A stretch of 64,000 bases of DNA, from assembly GCA_040772225.1 (NCBI GenBank), contig JAXGYO010000002.1, forward strand, positions 2,046,001-2,110,000. Direction: 5' to 3'. The position numbers were made by a program, and so were the translations under genes. Shown here piece by piece: positions 53,389 through 62,085 of the stretch (position 1 is the first letter of the stretch; the number at the start of each line of letters is the position of its first letter). Source of the stretch: JAAYED01 sp040772225. Lineage in GTDB: Bacteria > Chloroflexota > Anaerolineae > UBA1429. The notes under the pieces were generated by a model. That model worked only from the letters and a program-made list of their open reading frames with translations, was not told where the DNA came from and made no database searches.

Positions 53389-54066
53389 TCAGCCCTCCTG
53401 TCTGTAATCCTCCGGGGCCGAGCGAACTCGGCCCCGGGCGAAACGCGCTCGAACTCCTGCCAGCCGGCCACACAGGCCGGTGAGCCGGCCATGGATAGTG
53501 CCCACGCGGATGTTATCTATGAAATCGGACACATCGCGGAAAGGTGCCATCTCTACGGTTGCGAGCCCGATATCCTCCGGCCGGTGCGCGTCGCTGCCGG
53601 CTCCCATCGCCAGATGATGCGCAACCGCAATCTCGCGCGCTTTGCGATTCGGTCGCGGCCAGAGCACGCGCGCATTATAGACCTCCAGCACGTCGATCCA
53701 CGGGATGATCGACAAGAGTGCGTCGCGTTTGAGCGTCGAGCCCCGGACGCGATCCAGGGGATGCGGCACGTAGACGAGTCCGCCCTGCGCATGAATAGCG
53801 GCCACGGTGTCGCGCGGCGACTGGCCCGGAGCGATCCAGTCGCGCAAGAACAGCCCGATGATCTCGCCCTGGCTCGTGCGAACCTCTTCACCGATGATGA
53901 CCCGTGCGGGCGCCAGCGCGGCCACCTCGCGGGCTCCGTCGATGGCGTTGTGATCCGTGATCGCGACCACATCGACGCCATTGCGATCCATGCAGCGCAG
54001 GATGTCCGCCGGTTGCGACAGGGAGTCGGCGGAATGGTACGTGTGCACATGCAGGTCGACTCTCAT
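53389..54066 (-). CDS. PHP-domain metal-dependent phosphoesterase
   Basis: A 225-aa protein; ATG 54066 has CGGAGGTGAG upstream. The PHP motifs are in order: VDLHVHTYHSADS (HxH), ITDHNAIDG (Asp-His), GEEVRT, VYVPHPLDR, and a final GSDAHRPEDIG. These bind three metals that hydrolyse phosphoesters. The protein is close to the YciV/RnaAM and trpH-like group. Its stop lies 3 bp before the HAD gene start; the two may act in sequence on a phosphorylated substrate. Confidence 0.9.
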   Translation of the reverse strand: MRVDLHVHTYHSADSLSQPADILRCMDRNGVDVVAITDHNAIDGAREVAALAPARVIIGEEVRTSQGEIIGLFLRDWIAPGQSPRDTVAAIHAQGGLVYVPHPLDRVRGSTLKRDALLSIIPWIDVLEVYNARVLWPRPNRKAREIAVAHHLAMGAGSDAHRPEDIGLATVEMAPFRDVSDFIDNIRVGTIHGRLTGLCGRLAGVRARFARGRVRSAPEDYRQEG

Positions 54067-54130
54067 CGTCTCACCTCCGCGCGAGTATATCCGCACGAGT
54101 TCCTTCTGTCGACGATGACACACCGCACAC

Positions 54131-54160
54131 TTGCCACGCCGCAGGCCGTTGGGCCATAAT
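54131..54160 (+). promoter_or_regulatory. Promoter candidate of the GH51 gene
   Basis: -35 TTGCCA at 54131, 18-bp spacer, -10 CATAAT at 54155; 46 bp upstream of the ATG at 54207. Confidence 0.5.
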
Positions 54161-54206
54161 GCTGGTGAACACACGTGAACACTGCCACAGGCGAAAGGAA
54201 GAAAAC

Positions 54207-55688
54207 ATGACGGCCACCCTCAAGATACGAACAGACCAGCCCGGCGCGACGATCGATCCGAATATCTATGGCCACTTTGCCGAACACCTGGGACGCTGCA
54301 TCTATGGCGGCTTTTGGGTAGGCCCGGACTCGGACATTCCCAACGTCCGCGGTATTCGCACGGACATTGTCGAGGCGTTGCGCGCCATTCGCATCCCGGT
54401 GCTGCGCTGGCCCGGCGGGTGCTTTGCCGATGAGTATCATTGGCAGGATGGCATTGGCCCGCGAGAACAACGCCCTGTGATGCTCAACACCCACTGGGGT
54501 GGCGTGACCGAGGACAACTCCTTTGGCACCCACGAGTTCCTGGATCTGTGCGACCAGTTGGGCTGCGAACCCTACATCTGCGGCAACGTCGGCAGCGGCA
54601 CGGTGCGCGAGATGCAGCAGTGGGTCGAGTATCTGACCTCTAGCGGCAAGTCGCCGATGACCGACCTGCGCCGCGCCAATGGCCGTGACGAGCCCTGGCC
54701 CATCAAATACTGGGGCGTCGGCAACGAGAACTGGGGCTGCGGCGGCAACATGCGCCCCGAGTACTATGCCGATGAATACCGGCGCTACCAGACGTATCTC
54801 CGCAACCTCTCGGGCAACACCCTGTTCAAGATCGCCTGTGGCGCCAACCGCGAGGACTATCGCTGGACCGAGGTGCTCATGGAGGTGGCGGGCAGCCGCA
54901 TGCACGGCCTGAGCCTGCACTATTACACTGCTCCGGGGCCCTCCTGGCGCGAGAAAGGCTCAGCCACCGAGTTCGATACCGCGTCCTGGTTCGAGGTGCT
55001 CAGCCGCACCATGTTCATGGAGGAACTGCTCACCAAGCATGGCGAGATCATGGATCGCTACGACCCGGAAAAGCGCGTGGCCCTCATCGTGGACGAGTGG
55101 GGCACCTGGTACCAGGTGGAGCCCGGCACCAACCCGGGCTTTTTGTACCAGCAGAACACCCTGCGCGACGCACTGGCGGCGGGCATCAATTTCAACATCT
55201 TCCACGCCCACAGCGACCGCGTGCGCATGACCAACATCGCACAGACGGTCAACGTGCTGCAGGCGATGGTGCTCACCGAGGGCGAGCGGATGGTGCTAAC
55301 GCCCACCTATCATGTGTTCCACATGTACCAGGCACACCAGGGGGCCACCTATCTCCCGAGCGAGCTCACCGGCCCCGACTATGAGATGGGCGGGGACCGA
55401 GTCGGCGCGCTGCACGCCTCGGCATCGCGCGACGCCGAGGGGGCTCTGACGATATCTCTGTGCAACCTCGATCACGAGCACGATATCGAACTAGAGATCG
55501 ATCTCGGCGGGGTGGCTGCGACCAGCGTCACGGGGCAAATCCTGACCGCCGGCACGCTGCAGGCGCACAACACCTTTGACGAGCCCGAAGCCGTCAAACC
55601 GGTCGCCTACGAGGGCGCCCGTCTGGCCGCCCCGGGCCTCAAGATGCGCATGCCAGCGCACGCCGTGGTGGTACTGCGAGTGGCGTAG
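54207..55688 (+). CDS. Alpha-L-arabinofuranosidase, GH51
   Basis: A 493-aa protein starting at ATG 54207, preceded by GAAAGGAAGAAAAC. GH51 motifs: the N-terminal IYGHFAEHLGRCIYGG, RWPGGCFADEYHWQDG, the acid/base Glu in YWGVGNENWGCGG (E174), and the nucleophile in LIVDEWGTWYQ (E297). A C-terminal beta domain completes the usual length of about 500. It has no signal peptide and so is probably cytoplasmic, cleaving short arabino-oligosaccharides. It is convergent with a sugar isomerase/epimerase gene; a strong hairpin lies between them. Confidence 0.94.
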   Translation: MTATLKIRTDQPGATIDPNIYGHFAEHLGRCIYGGFWVGPDSDIPNVRGIRTDIVEALRAIRIPVLRWPGGCFADEYHWQDGIGPREQRPVMLNTHWGGVTEDNSFGTHEFLDLCDQLGCEPYICGNVGSGTVREMQQWVEYLTSSGKSPMTDLRRANGRDEPWPIKYWGVGNENWGCGGNMRPEYYADEYRRYQTYLRNLSGNTLFKIACGANREDYRWTEVLMEVAGSRMHGLSLHYYTAPGPSWREKGSATEFDTASWFEVLSRTMFMEELLTKHGEIMDRYDPEKRVALIVDEWGTWYQVEPGTNPGFLYQQNTLRDALAAGINFNIFHAHSDRVRMTNIAQTVNVLQAMVLTEGERMVLTPTYHVFHMYQAHQGATYLPSELTGPDYEMGGDRVGALHASASRDAEGALTISLCNLDHEHDIELEIDLGGVAATSVTGQILTAGTLQAHNTFDEPEAVKPVAYEGARLAAPGLKMRMPAHAVVVLRVA

Positions 55689-55716
55689 GCCCCCTTCGCA
55701 GGGCAGAGACAGACAA

Positions 55717-55749
55717 CGAGCCGGCAGTTGGACAACAACTGCCGGCTCG
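55717..55749. terminator. Bidirectional hairpin terminator candidate
   Basis: CGAGCCGGCAGTTG and CAACTGCCGGCTCG form a perfect 14-bp stem with loop GACAA. It lies between the convergent stops at 55688 (GH51) and 55770 (isomerase). On the minus side the stem is followed by TTGTCTGTCTCTG, weakly T-rich. Confidence 0.75.
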
Positions 55750-55769
55750 CCTACTGGTACCGGAGGGGT

Positions 55770-56579
55770 CTAGACCTCGTCCCAGAGCTTGCGGATCAGA
55801 GCGGCAGAGTCCGTCAGCGCCTTGCCCTTGTCGGCGCCCATGACCTTGCACTCAAAGGTCATGAAACCGTCATAGCCGATGCGCTTGAGCGCGGCCAGCC
55901 CCGGCTTGAAATCCAGATGGCCCGCGCCCGGCTCGAAGCGGTTGCTGTCCGCCAGGTGCACATACCCGAGATAGTCCTTGGTGGCCTCGATGGCCTTGCC
56001 CAGGTCGACCTCTTCGATGTTCATGTGGAAAAAGTCCGCCATAAAGCGGATGTTCGGGCTGCCCACCGCGGCGCAAACCTTGTGTGCCTGCCCGAGACGC
56101 TGAATGAACTGCGACTCGTAGCGGTTCAGCGGCTCGATGATGAGATACACACCGGCCTCCTCTGCCACGGGTGCGATCTCTGCGAGCTCCTCGATCAGGA
56201 TCTCTTCCTGCAACTCATAGAGCGTCTTGGGCGGTGCCGGGGGGTCCATCTCCGGACGGCGAATTGGCACGCAGATCGACCCAATTGCGCCCAGCTTGCC
56301 CGCTAGACGCAGACCATCCTTGACCGCTGCAACACCCTGTCGCCGGACATCGGGATCCTTGGACAATAAGTTACCGCCGCCGCCGGCGATGCAAAGGCGT
56401 ATGTCATTGTCCTTACACATGCGGCCGATCTCATCCCAGCCCAGATCCCGGTACCTGGCGCCGATCTGAATCCCCTGGAAACCATAGTCGCCCATGTTCT
56501 TCAGGACCTCGGGGAAGCTATCTCCGGGGACGATCGGCTCCGCGTCGAACCAGCTTTCATAAGTACCCAGCTTTATCAT
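55770..56579 (-). CDS. Sugar phosphate isomerase/epimerase (xylose isomerase-like TIM barrel)
   Basis: A 269-aa protein; ATG 56579 after GGGAGGGCGAT. It has the AP-endonuclease-2/xylose isomerase-like barrel with metal ligands in LIIEPLNRYESQF, MADFFHMNIEEVD, YVHLADSNRFEPGAGHLDF and MTFECKV. Such enzymes include hydroxypyruvate isomerase-like, inosose and tagatose/psicose epimerases. The neighbouring Gfo/Idh/MocA dehydrogenase, 63 bp upstream on the same strand, is a frequent partner in sugar or inositol oxidation. Substrate unknown. Confidence 0.88.
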   Translation of the reverse strand: MIKLGTYESWFDAEPIVPGDSFPEVLKNMGDYGFQGIQIGARYRDLGWDEIGRMCKDNDIRLCIAGGGGNLLSKDPDVRRQGVAAVKDGLRLAGKLGAIGSICVPIRRPEMDPPAPPKTLYELQEEILIEELAEIAPVAEEAGVYLIIEPLNRYESQFIQRLGQAHKVCAAVGSPNIRFMADFFHMNIEEVDLGKAIEATKDYLGYVHLADSNRFEPGAGHLDFKPGLAALKRIGYDGFMTFECKVMGADKGKALTDSAALIRKLWDEV

Positions 56580-56641
56580 ATCGCCCTCCCACTAGCAGTG
56601 AATGCGGGTGGCCTGTACGGCCACCCGCCTGCGGAACGGTT

Positions 56642-57763
56642 CTACTCGTCGATCTTCCAGTCGGGAAGCCCTTCTGGCAGAGGCTTGGGCTGGCGACATG
56701 TTGTCGTCAGCTCGATGTGCTTGCCCTCGGCTGAAGCCTCGTGAATCGCATTGATGATGTCCACCACGTGCGCGGCCATCTCTCCGCTGGCGCGATGCGG
56801 CCGCTTGCTCTTGATCGCCTGGGCCATATCGGCCACGCCCACACCGCGGCTGTTCTGGTTGTAGCTAAAGGTGGACTCGATCGGCTCCCATTCCTTGCTG
56901 TTTGCCCGGCGCAGATACAGGGTGCCCATAAAGTTGTTCGGGTCGATGCAGCGCAGCGAGCCCTCAGCACCATAGATCTCGATGTGCGGCAGATCGGTCT
57001 GCCAGACGTCGGCGGTCATCAGGAACTGGCACACCGCGCCATTGCTAAAGTCCAGCAATCCCGCGACATGGCTGGGGGCATTGACCTTGCGCAACTCGCC
57101 GCCGCGCTCGCGCTCCGGCCAGGTGATGCGGGCCGAGCCGGTGACCCTCTTGACGGGGCCGAGCAGGTTGATCAGGGCATGCAGATAGTACGGCCCGCGG
57201 TCAAAGGCCCAGCTGCCGCCATACTCGAAAAAGTCGGTCATGTAAAAGCTCGTGTAGCCATCCGGCCGCACAGCCGGCGGACGGGGCGCCGCAAAGGCGT
57301 GCAGATTGGCGAACGCGCCGACTGGCTCGCCGATCACGCCATCATCGATCAGCTTGCGCGCCATCTGCCACGCGCCACCAAAGAAGGTGTCCGGTGCCCC
57401 GCCGACGCGCAGCCCGCTGCTGGCCGCCCTCGCCAGCAACTGGTTCGCCTCGTGACGGTAGACCGCCAGCGGCTTTTCGTTATACACGCTCTTGCCCGCA
57501 TTGAGAACCTGCATGCCGACCGTGCCATGCACCCGATGCGGCGTGAGATTGATGACGATCTCGACTTCTGGATCGGCCAGCAGGTCTTCAACGCTTCCGG
57601 ACTTTTCGATGCCGTACTCTGCAGCGCGCGCCTGCGCAGCATCAACGCGGACATCGCCAACCCGTACGATGTCAAAGGCGTCGAACTTCTTGCTGTTCTC
57701 GAGATAGATGCCGCTGATCGTGCCGCATCCAATGAGACCGACCTTGGTGGGTGAACCCGACAT
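56642..57763 (-). CDS. Gfo/Idh/MocA-family oxidoreductase
   Basis: A 373-aa protein; ATG 57763 preceded by GGAAAGGAGC. The N-terminal NAD(P)-binding motif is KVGLIGCGTISGIYLEN; the central EKPLAVYRHEA has the catalytic Lys of the family; HALINLLGPVKRVTGSA (the His-containing helix) follows in the C-terminal sheet domain. This family oxidises sugars or inositols. It is the first gene of a pair with the isomerase/epimerase, and together they probably convert a sugar via a keto intermediate. Substrate not determined. Confidence 0.9.
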   Translation of the reverse strand: MSGSPTKVGLIGCGTISGIYLENSKKFDAFDIVRVGDVRVDAAQARAAEYGIEKSGSVEDLLADPEVEIVINLTPHRVHGTVGMQVLNAGKSVYNEKPLAVYRHEANQLLARAASSGLRVGGAPDTFFGGAWQMARKLIDDGVIGEPVGAFANLHAFAAPRPPAVRPDGYTSFYMTDFFEYGGSWAFDRGPYYLHALINLLGPVKRVTGSARITWPERERGGELRKVNAPSHVAGLLDFSNGAVCQFLMTADVWQTDLPHIEIYGAEGSLRCIDPNNFMGTLYLRRANSKEWEPIESTFSYNQNSRGVGVADMAQAIKSKRPHRASGEMAAHVVDIINAIHEASAEGKHIELTTTCRQPKPLPEGLPDWKIDE

Positions 57764-57863
57764 AGAGCTCCTTTCCAGTCCAGTAGTTTAGACACACGAC
57801 TCTATACTAGACACTACCGCAGAAACCGCAAGCCCCAGAGTGAAGGAAATCTATCGCGCGAGG

Positions 57864-58430
57864 CTAGAACCACTTGTCCGGCAACTCAAACGGCTCATAG
57901 TGCTCGATATGATCCAGCGCATCGCAGGCATCTCTGGCGACATGATACAGCCTGCGGTATTCTTGCCGGGCAAAGGAGCCAGCGAAAAAGCGCTCAAAGA
58001 GGCTTAGAAGATTTTCGTAGAAACCTTCGGTGTTCATGAGTACAAGCGGCCGGTTCAGATCGCCCAGCTGCATCAGCGTCAGGACCTCGCTCACCTCCTC
58101 CAGCGTGCCAAAGCCGCCGGGCAGCGCCACAAAGGCCTCGGCGACCTCTATCATGTGGGATTTGCGCTCAGCCATCGTTTCAGTGATAATGGTTTCGTCG
58201 GTATCCTGATAGGTAAGGCCACGCTGCGCGAACCGCCGCGGGATGATGCCAAGCACACGGCCTCCTGCGGCAGTCGCAGCACGCGCCACGTCGCCCATCA
58301 GGCCGACACTGGCACCGCCGTAGACGAGCTCATGCCCACGCGTCGCGATCTCATGCCCCAGGGCACGCGCCGCCTCTACGTAGACGCCGTCTACGGCATC
58401 ACTTGATGAACAATAGACACAGATGCGCAT
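57864..58430 (-). CDS. LOG-family (TIGR00730) protein, probable nucleoside 5'-monophosphate phosphoribohydrolase
   Basis: A 188-aa protein from ATG 58430, preceded by AAGGAGT. A much longer frame extends upstream, but family alignment begins with RICVYCSSSDAVDGVY. Hallmarks are GGASVGLMGDVA and the PGGxGTxxE motif, VALPGGFGTLEEVSEVL, preceded by MAERKSHMIE. LOG proteins release a base from cytokinin riboside 5'-monophosphates or other nucleoside monophosphates. Soluble. Divergent from the rhomboid gene. Confidence 0.92.
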   Translation of the reverse strand: MRICVYCSSSDAVDGVYVEAARALGHEIATRGHELVYGGASVGLMGDVARAATAAGGRVLGIIPRRFAQRGLTYQDTDETIITETMAERKSHMIEVAEAFVALPGGFGTLEEVSEVLTLMQLGDLNRPLVLMNTEGFYENLLSLFERFFAGSFARQEYRRLYHVARDACDALDHIEHYEPFELPDKWF

Positions 58431-58550
58431 GCGCACTCCTTTACAGGGGTATATCTCCGCGACAGAGCATAGCGCACCGGTAGAGCATGTCAACCGTACC
58501 GTTCTGGCGCGGCAGAGAACGGCGCTCCAGCGGTAGGCAAGGAGCCGACG

Positions 58551-59252
58551 ATGATACCACTGCAGGACACCATCCGGGCCCGCCGCATACCGCTCATGAA
58601 CTATGCGATCATCGCGGTCAACATCTTGCTGCTCGTCTATACGCAGCGCCTGTCCCCGTCCGCGCATGAGGCGTTTCTCGTCACACACGGCGTGATCCCC
58701 GCGAGATTCCTGGCAGACTTGAGCCCCTCGCAGCTCTGGACGCTGTTCACGAGCATGTTTTTGCACGGCGGCTGGCTCCACATGCTCAGCAATATGTGGG
58801 CACTCTATATCTTTGGCGACAACATCGAGGACCGCCTGGGTCCCATGCGCTATCTCTTGCTGTATCTGGTGTGCGGCGCAGCAGCCACGCTCCTGCACGT
58901 CTATCTGAACCAGTCGTCCACGCTGCCAGTGGTAGGCGCCAGCGGCGCCATCGCCGGCGTGATGGGCGCCTACCTGCTGTCGTACCCTCGCGCCCGCGTC
59001 ATCACCTTTGTGCCCCTGACATTTGTCTGGTTCGTTCAGATTCCCGCCGTGCTCTACTTGATAGGATGGTTTGTGCTGCAGCTGTTCAGTGGTCTGCAGA
59101 CGCTGGGAGCGGACACAATGCAGCTCGCCACCGGCGGGGTGGCGTGGTGGGCACACGTGGGAGGCTTTGTGGCCGGCATGATACTGATCAAGCTCCTTCC
59201 CAGGAGCCACACTTATGCCACGTGGCATCCCGACGAATATCGACCCTGGTAA
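58551..59252 (+). CDS. Rhomboid-family intramembrane serine protease
   Basis: A 233-aa protein, ATG 58551 after AAGGAGCCGACG. Six membrane helices. The family motif HGGWLHMLSNMWALYIFGDN occupies residues 72-91, the catalytic Ser is in VVGASGAIAGVMGAY (S131) and the catalytic His in WWAHVGGFVAGM (H202). Rhomboids cut single-pass membrane proteins within the bilayer. It precedes a gene for a second membrane-linked serine protease by 25 bp, so the two may be co-expressed. Confidence 0.95.
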   Translation: MIPLQDTIRARRIPLMNYAIIAVNILLLVYTQRLSPSAHEAFLVTHGVIPARFLADLSPSQLWTLFTSMFLHGGWLHMLSNMWALYIFGDNIEDRLGPMRYLLLYLVCGAAATLLHVYLNQSSTLPVVGASGAIAGVMGAYLLSYPRARVITFVPLTFVWFVQIPAVLYLIGWFVLQLFSGLQTLGADTMQLATGGVAWWAHVGGFVAGMILIKLLPRSHTYATWHPDEYRPW

Positions 59253-59277
59253 TCAACACTTACAGGAGGTGACGGTC

Positions 59278-60135
59278 ATGGATTGGTCAACGCTATTCTT
59301 TGTCTTTATTCTAATCACCTCGATCCAGCCGGCGCTACGGCAAAAGATGATCGAGGCAGCGAGGCAACGCCTCCTGCACGACATCGAGCGGCTGCGCGGC
59401 TCCCGCGTGATCGCTTTGATCCACCGGCAAGAGATCTTTAGCTTCCTGGGGTTGCCGGTCGCTCGCTACATCGACATCCAGGACTCGGAGGAGATCCTGC
59501 GAGCGATCAAACTCACGCCTGCAGATGTGCCGATCGATCTGATCCTGCACACGCCGGGCGGGCTGGTGCTGGCCTCCGAGCAGATCGCCTTTGCGCTCTG
59601 CCGGCATCAGGCTCCGGTACGGGTGATCGTCCCGCACTATGCCATGTCGGGAGGCACCCTGCTGGCGCTGGCAGCCGATGAGATCATCATGGACCCAAAT
59701 GCGGTACTGGGGCCGATCGACCCGCAGATTGGTGAGCGACCGGCAGCCTCAATCCTTTCGGTCCTGGATCAAAAGGATCTGAACGAGATCGATGACGACA
59801 CGCTCGTGCTGGCGGACATGGCCCGCAAGGCGATGCGGCAGGTGGCCAGCACCGCCGTGCGCATCCTCTCCTCACACAGGGCCGAAGATCAGGCCCGCGA
59901 GATCGCCGAGGCTCTCTCCTCGGGCCAGTGGACGCACGACTATCCCATCTCGGTTGACGAGGCCCAAGAGCTTGGCTTGCCGGTGACCACAGACGTGCCG
60001 CAGCAAGTCTATGACCTGATGGTGCTCTACCCGCAGGCGGCCCAGCGGCGCCCTTCGGTGGAATATATCCCGGGTCCCTATACGCCCCGTAGCCCGCGGT
60101 CCGGTCGAGGAGGCTCTCCGCGCGAGAGCGCCTGA
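59278..60135 (+). CDS. SDH-proteinase family (ClpP/SppA-like) membrane-anchored serine protease
   Basis: A 285-aa protein; ATG 59278 with ACAGGAGGTGACGG upstream. A hydrophobic N-terminal segment (STLFFVFILITSIQP) looks like a membrane anchor. The serine-protease-like ClpP/crotonase fold follows: LILHTPGGLVLASEQIA, the catalytic Ser in HYAMSGGTLLALAADEI (S124), and GPIDPQIG. It resembles PF01972 (SDH_protease), whose archaeal members are related to SppA. Length is near normal. Adjacent to a rhomboid, suggesting linked membrane proteolysis. Confidence 0.88.
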   Translation: MDWSTLFFVFILITSIQPALRQKMIEAARQRLLHDIERLRGSRVIALIHRQEIFSFLGLPVARYIDIQDSEEILRAIKLTPADVPIDLILHTPGGLVLASEQIAFALCRHQAPVRVIVPHYAMSGGTLLALAADEIIMDPNAVLGPIDPQIGERPAASILSVLDQKDLNEIDDDTLVLADMARKAMRQVASTAVRILSSHRAEDQAREIAEALSSGQWTHDYPISVDEAQELGLPVTTDVPQQVYDLMVLYPQAAQRRPSVEYIPGPYTPRSPRSGRGGSPRESA

Positions 60136-60216
60136 GCACTCTTGTCCGCAAGGCAAGCAACAAAAGAGAAAGACGCCCGCCAGGAGCGCAGGCGCCTTCC
60201 GCTGTCACGGCTCCGC

Positions 60217-61113
60217 TCAGGACAGCAGGCCCAGTCTACGCAGGGAAGCCGCGATCGACGCGCGCTCATCCTCGGTCACCGAACGCCTCGGGGCAGCCAC
60301 ACGCGGCGTGCCGATGCCCATCAGGCTCAGACAGGCCTTGATCCCTGCGGGAAAGTCTCCGTACCCGATGCTGCGCTGCATGTCCGTGATCTTTTTCTGA
60401 AGAACCAGCGCATCGCCCCAGCGGCCCTCGGCCGCGGCATCCCACAGGTCCACGAACCATCGGGGGGCCACGTTCATACCCGTGCCGATGCAGCCATCCG
60501 CGCCATAGGCCAGCGCCGCGAACACCAGATGGTCACTGCCGGTGATCACCCGAAAGCCCTCACCGCCCGCGGCATTGATCATGTTCTGCGTATTGACCTG
60601 GTCTCCGCTCGAGTCCTTGATGCCGGCGATCCCCGGCAGAGCGGCTAACTCTGCGGCCGTCTCCACGGCGATGGGCACCTTGGTGAACTGCGGAATGTTA
60701 TAGAGGATGATGGGCAGGCCGCCGTCCGCCGCCAGCGCGCGATAGTGCACCAGCACCGCCGCCTGGTTGCAGGGATAGTAATAGGGCGGCACCACCAGCG
60801 CCGCGTCGGCACCCAGCCTGGCCGCCTCCTGCGTGCGCGCTACAGCCCGCCGCGTCCCGGGCTCGCCGGTCCCCGCGATCACGGGCACGCGACCGGCCAC
60901 CTGGTCCACCGTGATCGAGAGCACGCGCCGCTTGTCCTCGTCGGTGACTGTAGCAAACTCCCCGGCGGTGCCCAGCGCGACCACCGCGTGCACACCGCCG
61001 GCAATGACCCGCTCGATCAACTGCCGCAGCGCTGGCTCATCAATCCCCTCATCATCGGTGAACGGCGTCATGAGAACCGCCATCATGCCCCGGACGAATC
61101 CTTCAACAGCCAT
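60217..61113 (-). CDS. Dihydrodipicolinate synthase/N-acetylneuraminate lyase family aldolase
   Basis: A 298-aa protein with ATG 61113 after CAGGAGTGTGCAG. DapA-family features: LGTAGEFATVTDEDK (the GTxGE loop), VPPYYYPCNQ with the catalytic Tyr and the Schiff-base Lys in GIKDSSGD. GTAGE lacks the second Thr typical of DapA (GTTGE). No lysine-biosynthesis gene is close, and sugar-catabolic genes are, so 2-keto-3-deoxy sugar aldolase is as likely as DapA. First gene downstream of a flavin reductase gene on the same strand. Confidence 0.88.
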   Translation of the reverse strand: MAVEGFVRGMMAVLMTPFTDDEGIDEPALRQLIERVIAGGVHAVVALGTAGEFATVTDEDKRRVLSITVDQVAGRVPVIAGTGEPGTRRAVARTQEAARLGADAALVVPPYYYPCNQAAVLVHYRALAADGGLPIILYNIPQFTKVPIAVETAAELAALPGIAGIKDSSGDQVNTQNMINAAGGEGFRVITGSDHLVFAALAYGADGCIGTGMNVAPRWFVDLWDAAAEGRWGDALVLQKKITDMQRSIGYGDFPAGIKACLSLMGIGTPRVAAPRRSVTEDERASIAASLRRLGLLS

Positions 61114-61156
61114 CTGCACACTCCTGATCCAAGGTTGTAAGCTATCCCGCCCGTCG

Positions 61157-61726
61157 CTACAAGCGCTTGCCAACGGGAAAGGCCCTGCCCGGCTCGGCAC
61201 CCATGCCATAATACTCGCGGCCAGCGGTGTCGAACAGCGCCGGCTTGATTTGCCCAATGTCCGGCACGCCGTCCTCTCGCAGCACGCCTTCGTCCACGTG
61301 CACATCCAGCACCTCGCCCACAAAGAGCGTGTGCGAACCCAATTCTACCGTATTGACGACCCGGCACTCGATGACCACCGGGCACTCGGCCACGTACGGA
61401 CCATGGACATGCTCGGCTGGCGACGCTGTCAAACCCAGGGCGTCGAACTTGTTTCCCGCGCGCCCCGAGACCATCCCGGCATAGTCGGCCTCCCGGATCA
61501 GCGCCTCGGAGGGAATGCTGACCGTGTAGCACTCGCCAGCCACGATCGCACCGTGGGTGTAGGTCGCGGCGCACAGCGACACAGAGATGCAGGGCGGCCG
61601 CGAGCAGCAGATGCCGCCCCAGGCCGCCGTCATGATGTTGGGCTGTCCGTCGGCATCATAGGTCCCCACCAGCAGCACCGGTGTCGGATAAGGCAGCGTC
61701 CGGAGTCCCAGCGATCGTCTGCTCAT
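61157..61726 (-). CDS. Flavin reductase-like (FMN-binding) protein
   Basis: A 189-aa protein with the flavin reductase split-barrel: TLPYPTPVLLVGTYDADGQPNIMTAAWGG (core TPVLLVGTYDADGQPNIMTA), SRPPCISVSL, and YTVSIPSEALIREADYAG, SHTLFVGEV. It resembles the DIM6/NTAB group that reduces FMN for a partner oxygenase or acts as an FMN-binding protein. The DUF2007-like gene upstream overlaps it by 4 bp; the DapA-like gene follows 43 bp downstream. Confidence 0.88.
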   Translation of the reverse strand: MSRRSLGLRTLPYPTPVLLVGTYDADGQPNIMTAAWGGICCSRPPCISVSLCAATYTHGAIVAGECYTVSIPSEALIREADYAGMVSGRAGNKFDALGLTASPAEHVHGPYVAECPVVIECRVVNTVELGSHTLFVGEVLDVHVDEGVLREDGVPDIGQIKPALFDTAGREYYGMGAEPGRAFPVGKRL

Positions 61727-62025
61727 GGTGCAGTCTCCTCCGTCTCGTCCTCGCTGGGGAATTCGGCATCATCCTTGTCCCAGAGGGATGCCTCCTCCGC
61801 GCTCTCGTCGTCCGAGCACTCTACCAGAATCGCCCGCGCACGTTCCGCGTCCGCAGGCGCCACCAGAACCTCCACCATGCCAAGGCCGTCGACTGTCAGG
61901 CCCAGCACGCGACCGACTGCCTCGAAGCGAAGCACGGCCAGGATACCCTCACTGCTCAGTTTGCTCTTGGCAACCTCAGCCTCCAGCGGCCCATGCGAGG
62001 TAAAGACCACAACTGGCTCATCCAT
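61723..62025 (-). CDS. Small DUF2007-like protein
   Basis: A 100-aa protein. EPVVVFTSHGPLEAEVAKSKL starts a ferredoxin-like DUF2007 (putative signal-transducing) fold, SSEGILAVLRFEA and GMVEVLVAPADAERARAIL complete it; the last ~25 residues are strongly acidic (EEASLWDKDDAEFPSEDE). Function unknown. Translationally coupled by a 4-bp overlap with the flavin reductase gene. Confidence 0.75.
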   Translation of the reverse strand: MDEPVVVFTSHGPLEAEVAKSKLSSEGILAVLRFEAVGRVLGLTVDGLGMVEVLVAPADAERARAILVECSDDESAEEASLWDKDDAEFPSEDETEETAP

Positions 62026-62085
62026 CGTGCACTCTCCTCCAGCGGCCCGGAACCCGTCGGCTCGCAGCCATCCAACATACAGACT

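Noticed and set aside
57864..59228. Long N-terminal extension of the LOG protein
   Set aside because: Family alignment starts at RICVYCSSS near 58430, a ribosome binding site is there, and the extension overlaps the oppositely oriented rhomboid gene.
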